A stretch of 64,000 bases of DNA from Aspidapion aeneum (lineage: Eukaryota > Arthropoda > Insecta > Coleoptera > Brentidae): the NCBI GenBank assembly GCA_963576565.1, contig OY755038.1:63219622-63283621 (forward strand), given 5' to 3'. This document shows, piece by piece, positions 10,561 through 22,500 of this stretch (the first letter of the stretch is position 1; the number at the start of each line of letters is the position of its first letter). The notes beneath the pieces were generated by a model. It did no database searches. It had not been told where the DNA came from and saw only the letters and a program-made list of their open reading frames with translations. Position numbers and translations under genes: made by a program.

Positions 10561-13430
10561 GACAGAAAATAAATTTGTTAGATTTTTTGGAAGGCTTCGT
10601 TGTTGTTTCCTTTATTTTCTTATTTGATAATAGAGTAGTATATAAAGTATGCTATAAACGTTTTTCTTAAATGTATAACTAATGTAGGATAATCATACAT
10701 ACCTTTTCAATTTTCTTCTTGTAGCTTCACACTTTCACTTCTTATATTTATTACTTGAATAACGACTTTTTACTACTATTAAACTTTTGTATTCAAATAT
10801 TTACACTTCTTAAACTTTTAGGTTTTATAAACTTTTATATTTATGTTGTAAATATATATATTTATCAACATCTTAAACGTTGATTGAATGAGTGAAACTA
10901 TTCAATCAACTGTTTAATTTACTTAATATTACTGTTTAGGTTTGGGATATATTGTTGAAGAAAAATGCCGATTTTAGGGTAACTAATGGTTTGTATTTTG
11001 ATGTTAAAAAAAACCATAAAACAGATAAAAACATTATTTCAAAACACTGGAAACAATAAAAATTAAAAGTTTTAAAACTAATAAACTCCAAAAGAAAAGA
11101 CTAAAATAATTATGAATAATAAAGATAATAGCTTATACAATGTTAAAATAATTGACAAATTCCCCAGTTGAAATAAAACCCCCCTTTAGAAGTGTAAACG
11201 GAAGCGTAACGAAACAAGCGAAGCGTAACTAAAGAGTAAGTTCCGTCCCGACTCGAAAGTTTCAGTACCCTGCTCTCCAGACATTCTCAGCTTGCCGCTA
11301 GCTGATTGGTCTAAATCTTAGCTTTCTTTAACGGATTTCTTCCACCACTCTGCTCTACAGACATTCTTGGTTGCCGTGGTCTGAAACTTAAGCTCTCTCG
11401 CATTGGCGAGAAAGACAAAGAGACAAAATACCACCGCAATTTAAAGATGCGTGGACTCAGAAATTCGGCAAACTTAAATCATGCAATGTGTTTCCTAAAA
11501 GTTGAAAATAGTTTAGCTAATTTGTTTGCAGTTACAAAATATGAATTATTTTGATGTTAGTGGCTCAAAGGACATATTAGCCAAATACAACTTTTATTAA
11601 AATACAGCGAACCTGAAAATATGCCCAAAAACAAGTCGCCGAGTTGCCTTTTAATTTAATCTTAACCTAGTCTTGCATATAATTAATGCTTGTTGATGTC
11701 AATATAATATTTAATTAAAAATCTTTAAAAGCTTATAAATGGCAAAAATACCATTTATGCTCAAATCCCGTTTTGTTACATTACTCCCCCCTGATTAAGT
11801 ATAAACAATTTTTTTAAACGCAAGTCGAAATAAAATGGTTTATAACAACAAGCATTAAGTAGTGCAGACAACACAAATCTAAACTAAAACTATAACGCTC
11901 TTCGTTTCCATTTTTCTTCTCTGGATGATGGTCAACAAACATTCTGGCTGGAAAAAACTTGAAGTTCCATTCTGAAACAAACCAGCAACGCTGGATCAGG
12001 TACAACATTTTAGATCAGCTAGTCAGTAACAAACATGGTGAACGATCAGTAGATTCCAAACAGTACTGAAAGAATCAGAATATCAGTGCAGCTTAATAAC
12101 AACGATAGCTTAAACTAAATGACGGCAAAATAAAATTGACATATAAACCGAAAAATATATAGAAATATATAATTTTAACACACATTGTTTGAAAACTACT
12201 ACATTAAGGTATATATTATATACACGCTTATGCAGAAATTTGTGGAGACAAATAAAAAGAAAAATATTTAAGTTAACGTAAATAAATTAAGGGAGTCTCC
12301 AAACCAAACCGTTTCCTCCATAGTGTTAAACAAACACTAGGTACGCAGCAAGAGCTGAGTTTCTACATTGGCAATCTTTGAAACTAAGGGTGAACAGCAG
12401 ACTCTGTATTGAATTTGGAAAGAAGTGTCCAATTGCAGGTTTGCACAGCGATGGTAAAAAAGACGTCGATTGTAGTGATGATGACTGCTTGGCAGATCTA
12501 ATTACTTTAATGGTGTAATGGCTGCTTGGTTGATTAAACTTTTTGTGGAAGAAATTTGTTGGTTGGTTGACAACACTTTGCAGCTGACCTAAAAACAAAA
12601 TAATTTTAATACAAGAAAAACAATATTTTTAATACCAATAAACCAACCTTATGTAAAACAAAATTAATTGTTTAAGTTGAGAGAGTTTTAGAAATTTTCA
12701 CCTAGCATTCTAATGTGTGCAGTAAGCGTGTTAATGGTAAAACAATGCCAATTCTTGCCTATCCTGCTTTGATTAGCATTACACGCCACTGTGATTTTGC
12801 AATGTGAATCTGTCAAACTGCTGCCCGAGACTTTTAATATTACAATTTAAAACTAAATTTTTTTGTCACGCACGCGTGTTTGCTGCTAAAATATTTGATC
12901 CGCATAATTCTCCAAAAGATTCAAGATGTAGGTACTTAAACTTCAATAAATGTGAAATCTATGTACGTCACTGTCTCAAGAGCTTTATAGCCCCCTTTTA
13001 AGCGTCAGCCAAAAGTGAGCCAGTTTGTTTGCAAGTTTTCGGGCAATTGAAAGTTTGGAACTTTCCTTGTCAGTTGTCGTTTATGCGGCACGATTTATGG
13101 ACCAATGAATAAAAGATGCTTAGTAGCATCTTTATTAGAATAAAGTAGGAATTGATTTTCTCGTAAATTTCTTTGAGCATTCTTTCGTTGGCCTTTTTGA
13201 TCCAGAAAAATAGCCGTCGCGCATTGTCAGCGTCGTCAGAGCAGAAGGGGAATTGAGCACATTAAAATCACGATTTGAAGATGCTTACCATTTCTCTCTT
13301 ATTTACGTTTGTTCAGAATCGCTCCAGAGCACTACAAGAACTAGCAACTAACAACAAACTAGCCAAGAGTTTGTCAGACTTAAACCATACCTAAAAACTA
13401 ACCAAAGAGCAAATATCATTAGTTACCAAC
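10561..13430. other. Noncoding, AT-rich; minor internal repeats
   Basis: No supported gene. Two related ~70-bp pieces (CTGCTCT-CAGACATTCT) lie at about 11270 and 11350. Short frames such as 12326-12598 on the minus strand have no recognisable domain. Confidence 0.35.
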
Positions 13431-13431
13431 A

Positions 13432-14375
13432 GTGGAGACTCAATGCCAAAAAAGTTACTGCAATCAAGAAATCTTAAACTGTAATATTTCTAGCAAAATT
13501 TTAAAACAAATTAAACACTTTATAACTTTACCCCTTTCTCATTTAATAAATCTTTCGCTGGGCATGAGAGTCTTTCCTAAATCACTTAGAATTGCTATAG
13601 TCAAGCCTTTGTTTAAAAAAGGCGATAAAACAGATATTAAACACTTTCGACCCATTAGCCTTTAAATATTTTTTCTAAAATATATGAAAAGGCGATGTAT
13701 AATACGCTTTGTGAATATTTAAGTAAGTTCAATATTATTCATTCTCCTCAGAACGGTTTCGTAAGGGAAAAGAGTCTTGAGATGGCTTTCGGTTCATTTT
13801 TTTTTTGAAATTCATAAAATAATAGACAAAAAAGAAATAGGGGCAGCACTGTACGTTGATCTTTTGACTGTTTAAGCCACGATATATTAATCTAAAAACT
13901 AGAACGCTATGGAGTTAGAGGAATTCCTCTGGAATGGTTCAAGTCTTAGCTAAGTGATCGTACTCAAAGAGTTAAATTATTATCTGACAATGGTGGCCTT
14001 TTATATTCGAATTCTAGAAATATAACTCTAGGGGTACCCCAAGGATTAGTATTAGGGCCTCTATTGTTTATTATTTATGTTAACGATTTGCACCATGTTT
14101 TTGAGGGTCTCCAGTTCTAATTGTTTCATATGCTGATGATACAAACTTCATAATTAAAATTCAAATCTGGATGAGGAGAAATAAGTTAGTGGTCAATAAT
14201 GATAAAACTACGTGTATGTTGTTCAAGTCAGTTAGGCCTAATTTGGGGGCTGATGGCGTAAGCTGGATGGAAAGCACTTAAGCTATAACTGTCAAATAGA
14301 CAACCTGTATAAAAAACTAGCATCCACCTACTCTCAGAACGATGTCAAATCAATGTAGCGAAAATATTCTAAAAA

Positions 14376-14445
<70 letters not shown>

Positions 14446-14640
14446 CTTCTATTCGCGTTTAAAATACGGCATAATGCACTGGGGAAACGCAGCAAATATT
14501 AGTTGAGTTTTTGTTTTGCAAAAGTATGCCATTCGCATTATTAAGGGTTTAAAGAGGGGGGAAACTTGTCGCGATGTTCTTAAAGAATTTAAGTTTCTAA
14601 CGGTTACTGGCTTATATACAAGCTGAGCAACTGGATGCAC
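13432..14640 (+). pseudogene. Jockey/CR1-like LINE reverse-transcriptase remnant, split by (TA)n
   Basis: Plus-strand frames encode, in order, FPKSLRIAIVKPLFKKGDKTDIKHFRPISL (13575-13665; here cited as separate blocks), a NGFVREKS block (13750), GAALYVDL (13840-13865), RYGVRGIPLEWFKS (13900-13945), TLGVPQGLVLGPLLFIIYVN (14025-14085) and a YADDTNFIIK block (14130-14160). These are RT motifs of the jockey/CR1 group, including the YADD catalytic box, but stops and frameshifts separate them. After the (TA)n tract at 14379-14440 the post-RT block resumes as YGIMHWGNAANIS, then KYAIRIIKGLKRGETCRD and LKEFKFLTVTGLYI. Non-functional. Confidence 0.75.
14379..14440. repeat. (TA)n microsatellite inside LINE remnant
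   Basis: About 31 uninterrupted TA units separate two consecutive parts of the jockey/CR1-like frame. The tract grew within, or replaced part of, the LINE. Confidence 0.95.
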
Positions 14641-15704
14641 TCCACGCTCAGGTTTGGTTAGATAAAACCATCGTTTTAGTTTCTGGTAAAACGCTCTTGG
14701 TTAGGCCGTTATCTTATTAAATTAGCTTGAGATGCATAGCTGCACATTAATTAAGACAAATCGCCAAAATTTCAAAAACAACCCCATGTAATTCCATCTA
14801 CTTTTTATTTAGTAAATAAGTCAGTGAAAACTTTATTCCAAATTATTGGGATTTTAAAGTATACCGACAAAATTAATTAATTCACCACCATCAATAACTT
14901 TTTTACGTAAGACTGAAAAATTGTTGCCTCAACTCTTATATTTCTTCTATATTATATATGTGTTGTGGGTCCTTCCTGTCTTCTAACAAAGCTCAGTATT
15001 CCGGCTTATTTTAGAAACCTTAACTTAACGGATTTAAGCAATTTAGCAACCAAGCAGCAAATTGACACATAACTAATTAAAAAAACTTCAATTTGACACT
15101 TGCTAAAATTTTCACCATTAATATTGTATAATATACATTATCTCTTTCTCTAAGTATCGCCTCCATGACTGAATATTATCAGCATATACAGCTACTCAAA
15201 ATTTTTTAAAGATAAACATGCATCGGTTCGGTTCGGTTCGGTTCGGCGACTTCTTCTTGAAGAGAAATTGAGACATATTCTGGTCCTTCGGGTATGTGGT
15301 CAAAATATTAAAGTCTTTGACATTCTGTTGTGACAAGTTATTCTCTATTGATATTGATTCTTTTAAAAACGTCTAAGTTAGTTTTTTGTTGTATCCGTTT
15401 TACCCAAACTATTCCTCTGGTTTTATTTTTCTAATTACCTACTTCTATGTTTAATGGCAAAATTTAACGCCATAAGTAGAATGGTCAAAACATAGCAATT
15501 AAAATTTCTTCATCTTAGATTTTAGGATATTTTTTCTGATAATATTTTTTTTCTACGTATTGCTTTCTTTAATATATTAGTTTTCACTAAGAAACTAGAT
15601 TTTTAAGACAGTTGTTCGATTGTTTACTTTACTTACATATCTGTTTAATGTTACTTTACTTACATATCTGTTTAATGTTACTTTGTACCTTTTTTTTATT
15701 TTCA
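14641..15704. other. Noncoding, AT-rich
   Basis: No gene is seen. A short (GGTTC)n pentanucleotide tract lies at about 15224-15246, and a 29-bp direct duplication (ACTTTACTTACATATCTGTT) is at 15625-15680. Confidence 0.4.
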
Positions 15705-15725
15705 TGTATATATATATATATATTG

Positions 15726-15796
<71 letters not shown>
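15705..15796. repeat. (TA)n microsatellite, left
   Basis: A (TA)n tract, briefly interrupted by TTGAT near 15722-15727, ends at ATTGATAAAGGG. Predicted peptides over it are Tyr-Ile repeats without meaning. Confidence 0.95.
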
Positions 15797-16160
15797 ATAA
15801 AGGGTACGTAGCCACCTCAAAATAAAGTATATAAACTACGCTGTCACCTCATATATAACGTTGTCACCTCACTTTTTTGAGGTGTCAACATTTTCAATAA
15901 AAATTTCAGGGATGACTCCTGACACACTCGGCAAGCTGTGTGCAAAATTTTGTTCTGAGGTCACAAAATGGTATATATAGCTACTTTTTGGCCGTGTAGT
16001 TCACGTATCTACCAGTGGCGCTAGCGGCGCTTTTACTGAAACTAAACGGTCTACTAAGTCACCTCGGTGGTTTAAAAGGTATTTTGCGTGTTAAGACCGC
16101 GTCGCACCGACCTCAGAAACTTGGCAACCTTGTGGTTTAGATTTTAGAGACGGGTTTCTT
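15797..16160 (+). repeat. CACCTCA-rich flank of left (TA)n tract
   Basis: CACCTCA occurs at 15813-15819, 15845-15851 and 15865-15871, TGAGGTG at 15878-15884, CTGAGGTCAC at about 15956 and CACCTCGGTG at about 16060. A mirrored cluster sits beside the right (TA)n tract (25800-26097). No ORF. Possibly one end of a larger element. Confidence 0.45.
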
Positions 16161-17019
16161 TGTAGTATGTAATTTCAGATATTACCTGCTTTTTACCCTT
16201 GGAATGTTTAATCGAATTCTTGGAAACGTCTCGGGTCTGATATTTTAGAGGGGGCTTTGTAGACGATTATTATTGTATTTTTTATCTTATTGAAATAATT
16301 GAACTAATTTTGTTAGTCTTCCTACATTTCTTTGATTATTCTGGTAGTTTTGGACGGTTGATTGATTGCTTTTGTAATACATTAGGTATTTGCGACAGCT
16401 ATTCAACTCTGTGCTATGGGCTTTAGACTTAAAATTAGTTAAGTAGTTTAATCATTAGAGACATAAAATGCGGTTTTGGTGCCAAAGGTCCGAAACTTGG
16501 CACAATTATAGGGTTGACTGTCCATAATATTCAAGGAAGTTTTTTTTAAAAAATGGCGTTTTTAGTGTTTTTAACCTGGTCAGGCTAGCATAAAGAAAAA
16601 AATCACTTTGATTTAATTTGCGATGTTTTGTCACGCGCTATTTAGCTTTTTCTTTCAATAAGAAGAACTACTATAGCAGCTACGTCCCTGGCCGTAACTT
16701 ATATTCAATGTCTTTGGAGGAATTCAGCTATTTCAAGAAAAGAAAAAAACTTACTCCTACTAAGCTTTGCTTTTTAAGCGACAAAACCATAGTGAAAATC
16801 GCGGCAAAGCAAGTTGTTTTGAAAATAGATTTTTTTTTAGAAAAAAAAATTGAGATAACGCCGAAACTGCGTTATTTGTGTGTGTTTGAAGCTATCTGAG
16901 CAATATCGTTGTGACGTCTGTCTGCGTGTATCTCTGTCCGTAACACGATAGCTCCTAAACCGCTGAACCCATTTTCATGAAATGTTTAGGTGAAATAGTG
17001 TTTGACATTGTAACGAGCT
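16161..17019. other. Noncoding; includes diverged CTGTCTG-type repeat
   Basis: At about 16910-16985 a GTCTGTCTGCGTGTATCTCTG stretch is followed by CCGTAACACGATAGCTCC, AAACCGCTGAACC and ATTTTCATGAAATG. It is the same kind of sequence as 480-620. A 93-codon frame at 16618-16899 has no recognisable domain. Confidence 0.4.
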
Positions 17020-17285
17020 GAATAGATTTTGGTCCAAATCCACTAATGCTTGATAGTTTTTTGACAATTAATTTTTTTTTAAATGCGAACTTTTTAACGG
17101 AGCATCTTAACAATATGCGGCTTTGGAAATATAATGGAGCACTTTTATCTTAATAATTTGTGTAATACCTTGAAACTTCATAAAAGCCTTTGTTTCTGAG
17201 ATACGTACAAAAAAACTGAAAACGTGAAGTGTTCTAATAGGCTAGCTAGAAAGGTATCAAATCCGTCATGGATCTGTTTATTTTA
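17020..17285 (+). repeat. Dispersed repeat, copy 2
   Basis: It shares blocks with 6545-6735 in the same order: AGATTTTGGTC, AGTTTTTTGACA, TTTTTAACGGAGCATC and AAATCCGTCATGGA. Here it has an insertion of about 70 bp before the last block. Noncoding. Confidence 0.55.
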
Positions 17286-18392
17286 TTTCAGAAAATTGCA
17301 TTTAAATACAGTAAATTTTTATGTTTCCGTGGCATTTTTCAGGGGATAATGTAAAGTTGCATAATATTTTTCATATTATCTTTTGAACTATAGGTCGTTT
17401 TTGAGTTATATTGGTTTTAAATTCCTGTTGGAGTGCACTAATAATACGAGTTAAACCAGGATTACGTATAAGTAATCCTGGGCCAACTCGGAAATTATTA
17501 GTATACTTAAATAGGAATTTAATACTTTGGTACAAATTTAAATAACCTAAAACGAACTCAGAGAAATTCGTTTTGAAGAAATATGTAACTACAAATACTA
17601 TAAACTGAAGAAAGTTGCTGTCAAGATTTGGCAATTTTGCAAAGCAGGATAATAGGAAACTATGCAAATTTTTCATTACATTAACCTCTCACAAGGTGCA
17701 GGAAAATATTAATAATAAGCTGTATATACAGGGTGATGCATTTGCAATATAGCAAATAAAAATTATAATTTAAGTATGACTTTCTTGGAAATTAAATGAT
17801 AAAGAATGTAATTTACAAATTGAGCCTTTTGGTTGCTGGTGGTTATTACTAGATTTATAATATGCGCGTTGGGCTGTGGCGTGGGCAAACACAATATCCT
17901 GCATATGTTTTTTTCTGTTTTAAACGGCTAAACCAACTATTACAACTCCTTTTTTATTTAATTTACTTTCACGGAAAAATTAAAAAATATTCAAAATTGT
18001 GTCATATCCATCATAATCATTGCAAACCAAAAAATATACAAATTAATATAAACTATTAAATTTATTAGCATTCCAAAAACTGTATTTTTGACACTTCCCT
18101 TTTATTTGTTTATCGGATCTATGTGTAGAATTTTTGACAGTAAGTAAACCATTTCCCAACAAAAATTGTATTTAGGACTTTCAAGCTATGCAACATTTCT
18201 GAGATCACAAGCCTCAAAATGAGTATTTCAAAAAAAATAACAGCCCGTTTTTCTATAATGAAAGTATAAAGGTACGGTTTTTTATATAAAGACAGTACGT
18301 TGCCACCATTAATCTTGTCTTACAAACTTTTGCATCGTGTTAAAGTTGTAATATTTCCTAAAGTGTCCCTAAATAAAAGTAAAACGTTGTTA
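17286..18392. other. Noncoding, AT-rich
   Basis: No supported gene. A CAGGGTGATGC motif at 17729 is similar to TE termini seen elsewhere in the window. The LTR of BEL-1 begins at 18398. Confidence 0.35.
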
Positions 18393-18397
18393 CCTTG

Positions 18398-19267
18398 TGT
18401 TCATTCCGGGTTATTATTTATTTAAAAAATAATTTATTTTGTTTAATTTTATTTTTTAAGCATTTTTTTGTTTTTACTATATTTTTAAATACGGCCTTTT
18501 GAATTAATTAGGCCATAATTGGGCTTCCTCTAAGTTACTCTAATCAATCATAATTAAATGGTTAATTAGTTGTTAAAATAATTATAATTAAGAATAAAAT
18601 CTTAAATCCATTTTTCTACTTTTAAATTAAAATAAAAATACACCAGTGAAACTCATATAGCCCCCTCTTAAAGTTAGACTGGACATATGTACGTCCTTGT
18701 GAATAAAAATAATGAAAAACAGTTGCTTGTCGTACCTCCGGCGAATCTCATACGGGACAACCGAACGATCTAAAAATAAAACAATGCATCTTGTCCGATA
18801 AGAAAACAATATTAATATATTTAATATTAAAACCAAAGACATAATAAAATTTTCACTTTTGTATTAGCGCGATTACGCGTGTGATCAATATTACTGGAAT
18901 AGAAGCTGGACACATAGATTCAACCCTTTGAAAGGCCTTTCAGGGACTGGGATGAAGACAGCACAACAGTAAGTGATCATATTTTTTAGTGTCGAAACTC
19001 GCTTATAAAATTATATTAACAATAATAATTTCTTAGTGCACAAATTTAGTGCTAAGCTTGAGCGGAGCTGGTTTTAGTAATCATATATTTTTATTTAGGT
19101 AAATTTCTACCCTTTCAACTTGATATCATCGGCCAACTAAATGCTTGTGAAATTCAAATAAACATAATCCATAATAATTCTAAAAAAAAATAAAATAAAA
19201 TATAAAATTATAATTTAGATTTACAGTCCGCTATGCAAACCAATTTTAACTGGGCTTGAAGTAGACA
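18398..19267 (+). repeat. BEL-1 5' LTR (870 bp)
   Basis: It starts TGTTCATTCCGGG and ends CTTGAAGTAGACA. It is paired with 24881-25751. The sequence just after it (TTTTAGGTCCCTCCGACC) is where a primer-binding site is expected, but it lacks the usual TGG start, so the priming tRNA is not assigned. Confidence 0.93.
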
Positions 19268-19595
19268 TTTTAGGTCCCTCCGACCCCAGATGATTTAGTT
19301 TTTTTTTCCTTTTACAAAATAGAATTAAAAATTTGCGAAAAATAAAATAATAATTTTTGCAGTTTTTTAATTCGTGAAATCATTGACCTTGTTAAAATAA
19401 AATCCTTTAAAGCTGCATTAAAACGAATTTGTAGGTGTGTGAGTATTCTAAAAATATCTTTGCGATAAAAGAAAAAAAGACTGTGTACCGTACGAATTGG
19501 GTAGGTCAGTTTTTTCGCTAGTTAGTTATTCTTGATTAAAAATTAAAATAGCACAATATTTTGTTTTTTCTTAATCTTTATTTTAATAATAAAAA

Positions 19596-22500
19596 ATGGC
19601 AAACGCAGAAAAAATTAAAAAACGTAAAGTTCAGCGCGATATCGAATATGATAAGCTTGAAGATATTTTTAACACAGCTACAGAAGCAAAAACTGATGCT
19701 TCAAAAAAGGGAATTTTTGAGGTCGTAATTGAAGATATTGAGTTGATCCGTGAGGAGTTCGTAAAACATCACACTGCGTTAATAAATGACGTTTTCTCCG
19801 ATGTGGAGGAGGTCAGGTCAGCTACTAAAAAAGTGCTTTATTTTAATAAAAAATACGCAGAAATTAAATCAATTTTTAATATAATTTTTTCAAATGGGGT
19901 TAACACAGCAACTCAGCAGAGGCTCTCTATAGGGGCGATTTCCCCTCAGCAACTGCCAGCGGGGGCAAGTAACTCTCATATAAGGTTAGAAGAAATTAAA
20001 TTAATAACTTTTGAGGGTGACATAAGAAGCTTTCCGTCTTTTTACGAGTTGTTTGAAAACTTAGTGAATAAAAATCCAGCGTTGTCAAATATGGCTAAAT
20101 TTACGCATTTGGTTAATCACTTAAAGGGTCCCCTATTTGAAATGGTAACAACGTTGCCACTTTGCGGAGCAAATTACGCAATCGCTTATGACAAATTGGT
20201 CAAGCGATATTTAAATAAACGCCTCTTGGCAAATGAATATTGGAGTTCCGTAGAACATTCACAAAAAATTGATTCTGAGGACCCCAATGCCTTAAGGAAC
20301 TTGCTCGATACATTTTCTAAAAATCTAGAAGCTTTGAGAGGGATGCAAATTGACGTAGATGGCTGGGATTACATTCTTATGCAAATGCTTTTAAAAAGGG
20401 TAAACACTGACTTAATAACGCGTTTTGAAATCTTTCATGGCAAGTCTAGCGAAATACCTCAATATCAGGTAGTTTATGATTTTTTTGATAAGCAGTGTGA
20501 AGCGCTTTTTTCCGCTCAATGCTCATTGCCTGGTTCAAGTAATCAAAACTCTCATAATTCATTTGAATATAAAAATAAGTCTCCTAGATTTAGAAAAAAT
20601 CCAGCAAGCAATAACTCGCAAAAATCCATGCTTGGTAAAAATAATAATAGCGGCAACAGCGCGGATTTATTTTGTTTTTGTTGCAATAGCAACCGTCATT
20701 TAATTATATCATGTCCTGATTTTAAAAGTAAAAATCCTAAGGAAAGATTTAATTTGGCGAAAAGTAAATCTTTATGCATTCTATGCCTAAGCAATTTACA
20801 TAAGACATCTTTTTGTAAGTCACAAATTACATGTGAATGTCAAAAACGTCACCACAGTTTATTGCACTTTACAAATAATAATAATGGCGAACAAAATGAG
20901 CACGCTAATTTGGCTTTTTCGCTTAATCAAAATCAAAATCAAAGTACTGCAAGTGAGCAGTGCTGCAATGCAACTTTAAATAAAAAATCGAATAGCGCGC
21001 CTACGATGCTCTCCACAATTTTGGTTAATATATTAGAAGCAAAAGGAGAATACCAAACTGTACGTGGAATTTTGGACACCGGTAGCTCTATTAGTTTTTT
21101 GAGTCAAAGTTGCGCAAATATGTTAGGTTTACCGCGCACTCAAAACTCTACTATAATTGAGGGCATAGGGGAAACTTCTTTAAACTCTAAGTTAGGAAGT
21201 GTCTACTTAACACTGCGACCAGTGGACAAAATCTGTCCGGTCTTAAATGTGCAAGCTGTTATTTTACCAAGTATTTGCTCAAATATTCCTAGTAATAATG
21301 TTTCTATACAGAACTGGAGCCATATTAAAAATATTAAATTGGCAGATCCTACTTTTCATAAGCCGGGGTCTATACAACTTTTAATAGGGGCAGATCTTTT
21401 TACTCACATTATTCAAGATGGACGTATTTGTGGGAACAATTCTAATGAGCCTACGCTTTTAAATACCATTTTTGGTTATATAGTCATAGGGAAAATTTAC
21501 TCAGATTACAACCCCAAATTTAATTCATTTTTGAGCCATATTACTTGCAAAACTTTAAATGAAAATATTGTTAAATTTTGGGAGTTAGAAAACATCCCTC
21601 AAAAGACATTTTTGTCGCCTGAAGAGGAGTTATGTGAACAAATTTTTCTTGACTCTGTCTCTCGAGATTCTAAAGGCCGCTACACTGTTTCTTTGCCTTT
21701 TAAGGAAAAAATTGAACCTACTTTTCCTGGCAGTAAGCAATTAGCATTAGACAGATTTTTATCATTGGAACGCAAGTTGTTAAGGAATCCAGATCTCTAT
21801 AAAAAATACTCTGATTTTATAAGGGAGTTTTTGGAGTTGGATCACATGGAAATATTGCAAAATCCTGACAATAGCGATAAAAACTTTTATATTCCTCATT
21901 TATGCGTGGAAAAACCTGAAAGTGTAAGCACTAAGCTAAGGGTAGTTTTTAATGCGAGTGCTACCAGTCCAGGAAGCCCTTTGGCCCTTAACGAGACTTT
22001 GCTTGTAGGACCAAAGTTGCAAACTGACATTTGTGTCATTCTTTTAAACTTTCGCTTGCATAAAATAGCTTTTATAGCCGATATGTCTAAAATGTATAGA
22101 CAAATTATCGTTGCGCAGGCGCATCAGTGTTATCAGCGCATATTATGGAGATTTGATCCTAACGATGCCATTATGGAGTGTCAGCTTAAGCGTGTTACGT
22201 ATGGTTTAGCACCATCTAGCTATTTGTCTATAAGGGTCTTGCAACATTTAGCTAAATCTGAAGAACATAAATACCCCCTTGCGAGTAAAGTTCTTTTAAA
22301 TGACATTTTCGTCGATGATATCTCGAGTGGGGGGGATAATTTAAGGGATGCAATAAAACTTAGAGATCAACTTATTTTATTACTTAAAAGTGGGGGGTTT
22401 GAATTGCATAAATGGGCTTCCAATGACCCAAGATTTTTAAAGGGTTTGCCTGATGAGTCTATAAATCCGAATGCGCTACAGTTTGATTGCGATAATTTAA

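Noticed and set aside
15224..15246. (GGTTC)n pentanucleotide as a telomere-like repeat
   Set aside because: Only about four units and not the TTAGG or TCAGG insect telomere sequence.
15612..15811. Tyr-Ile repeat peptides
   Set aside because: Translation of the (TA)n tract only.
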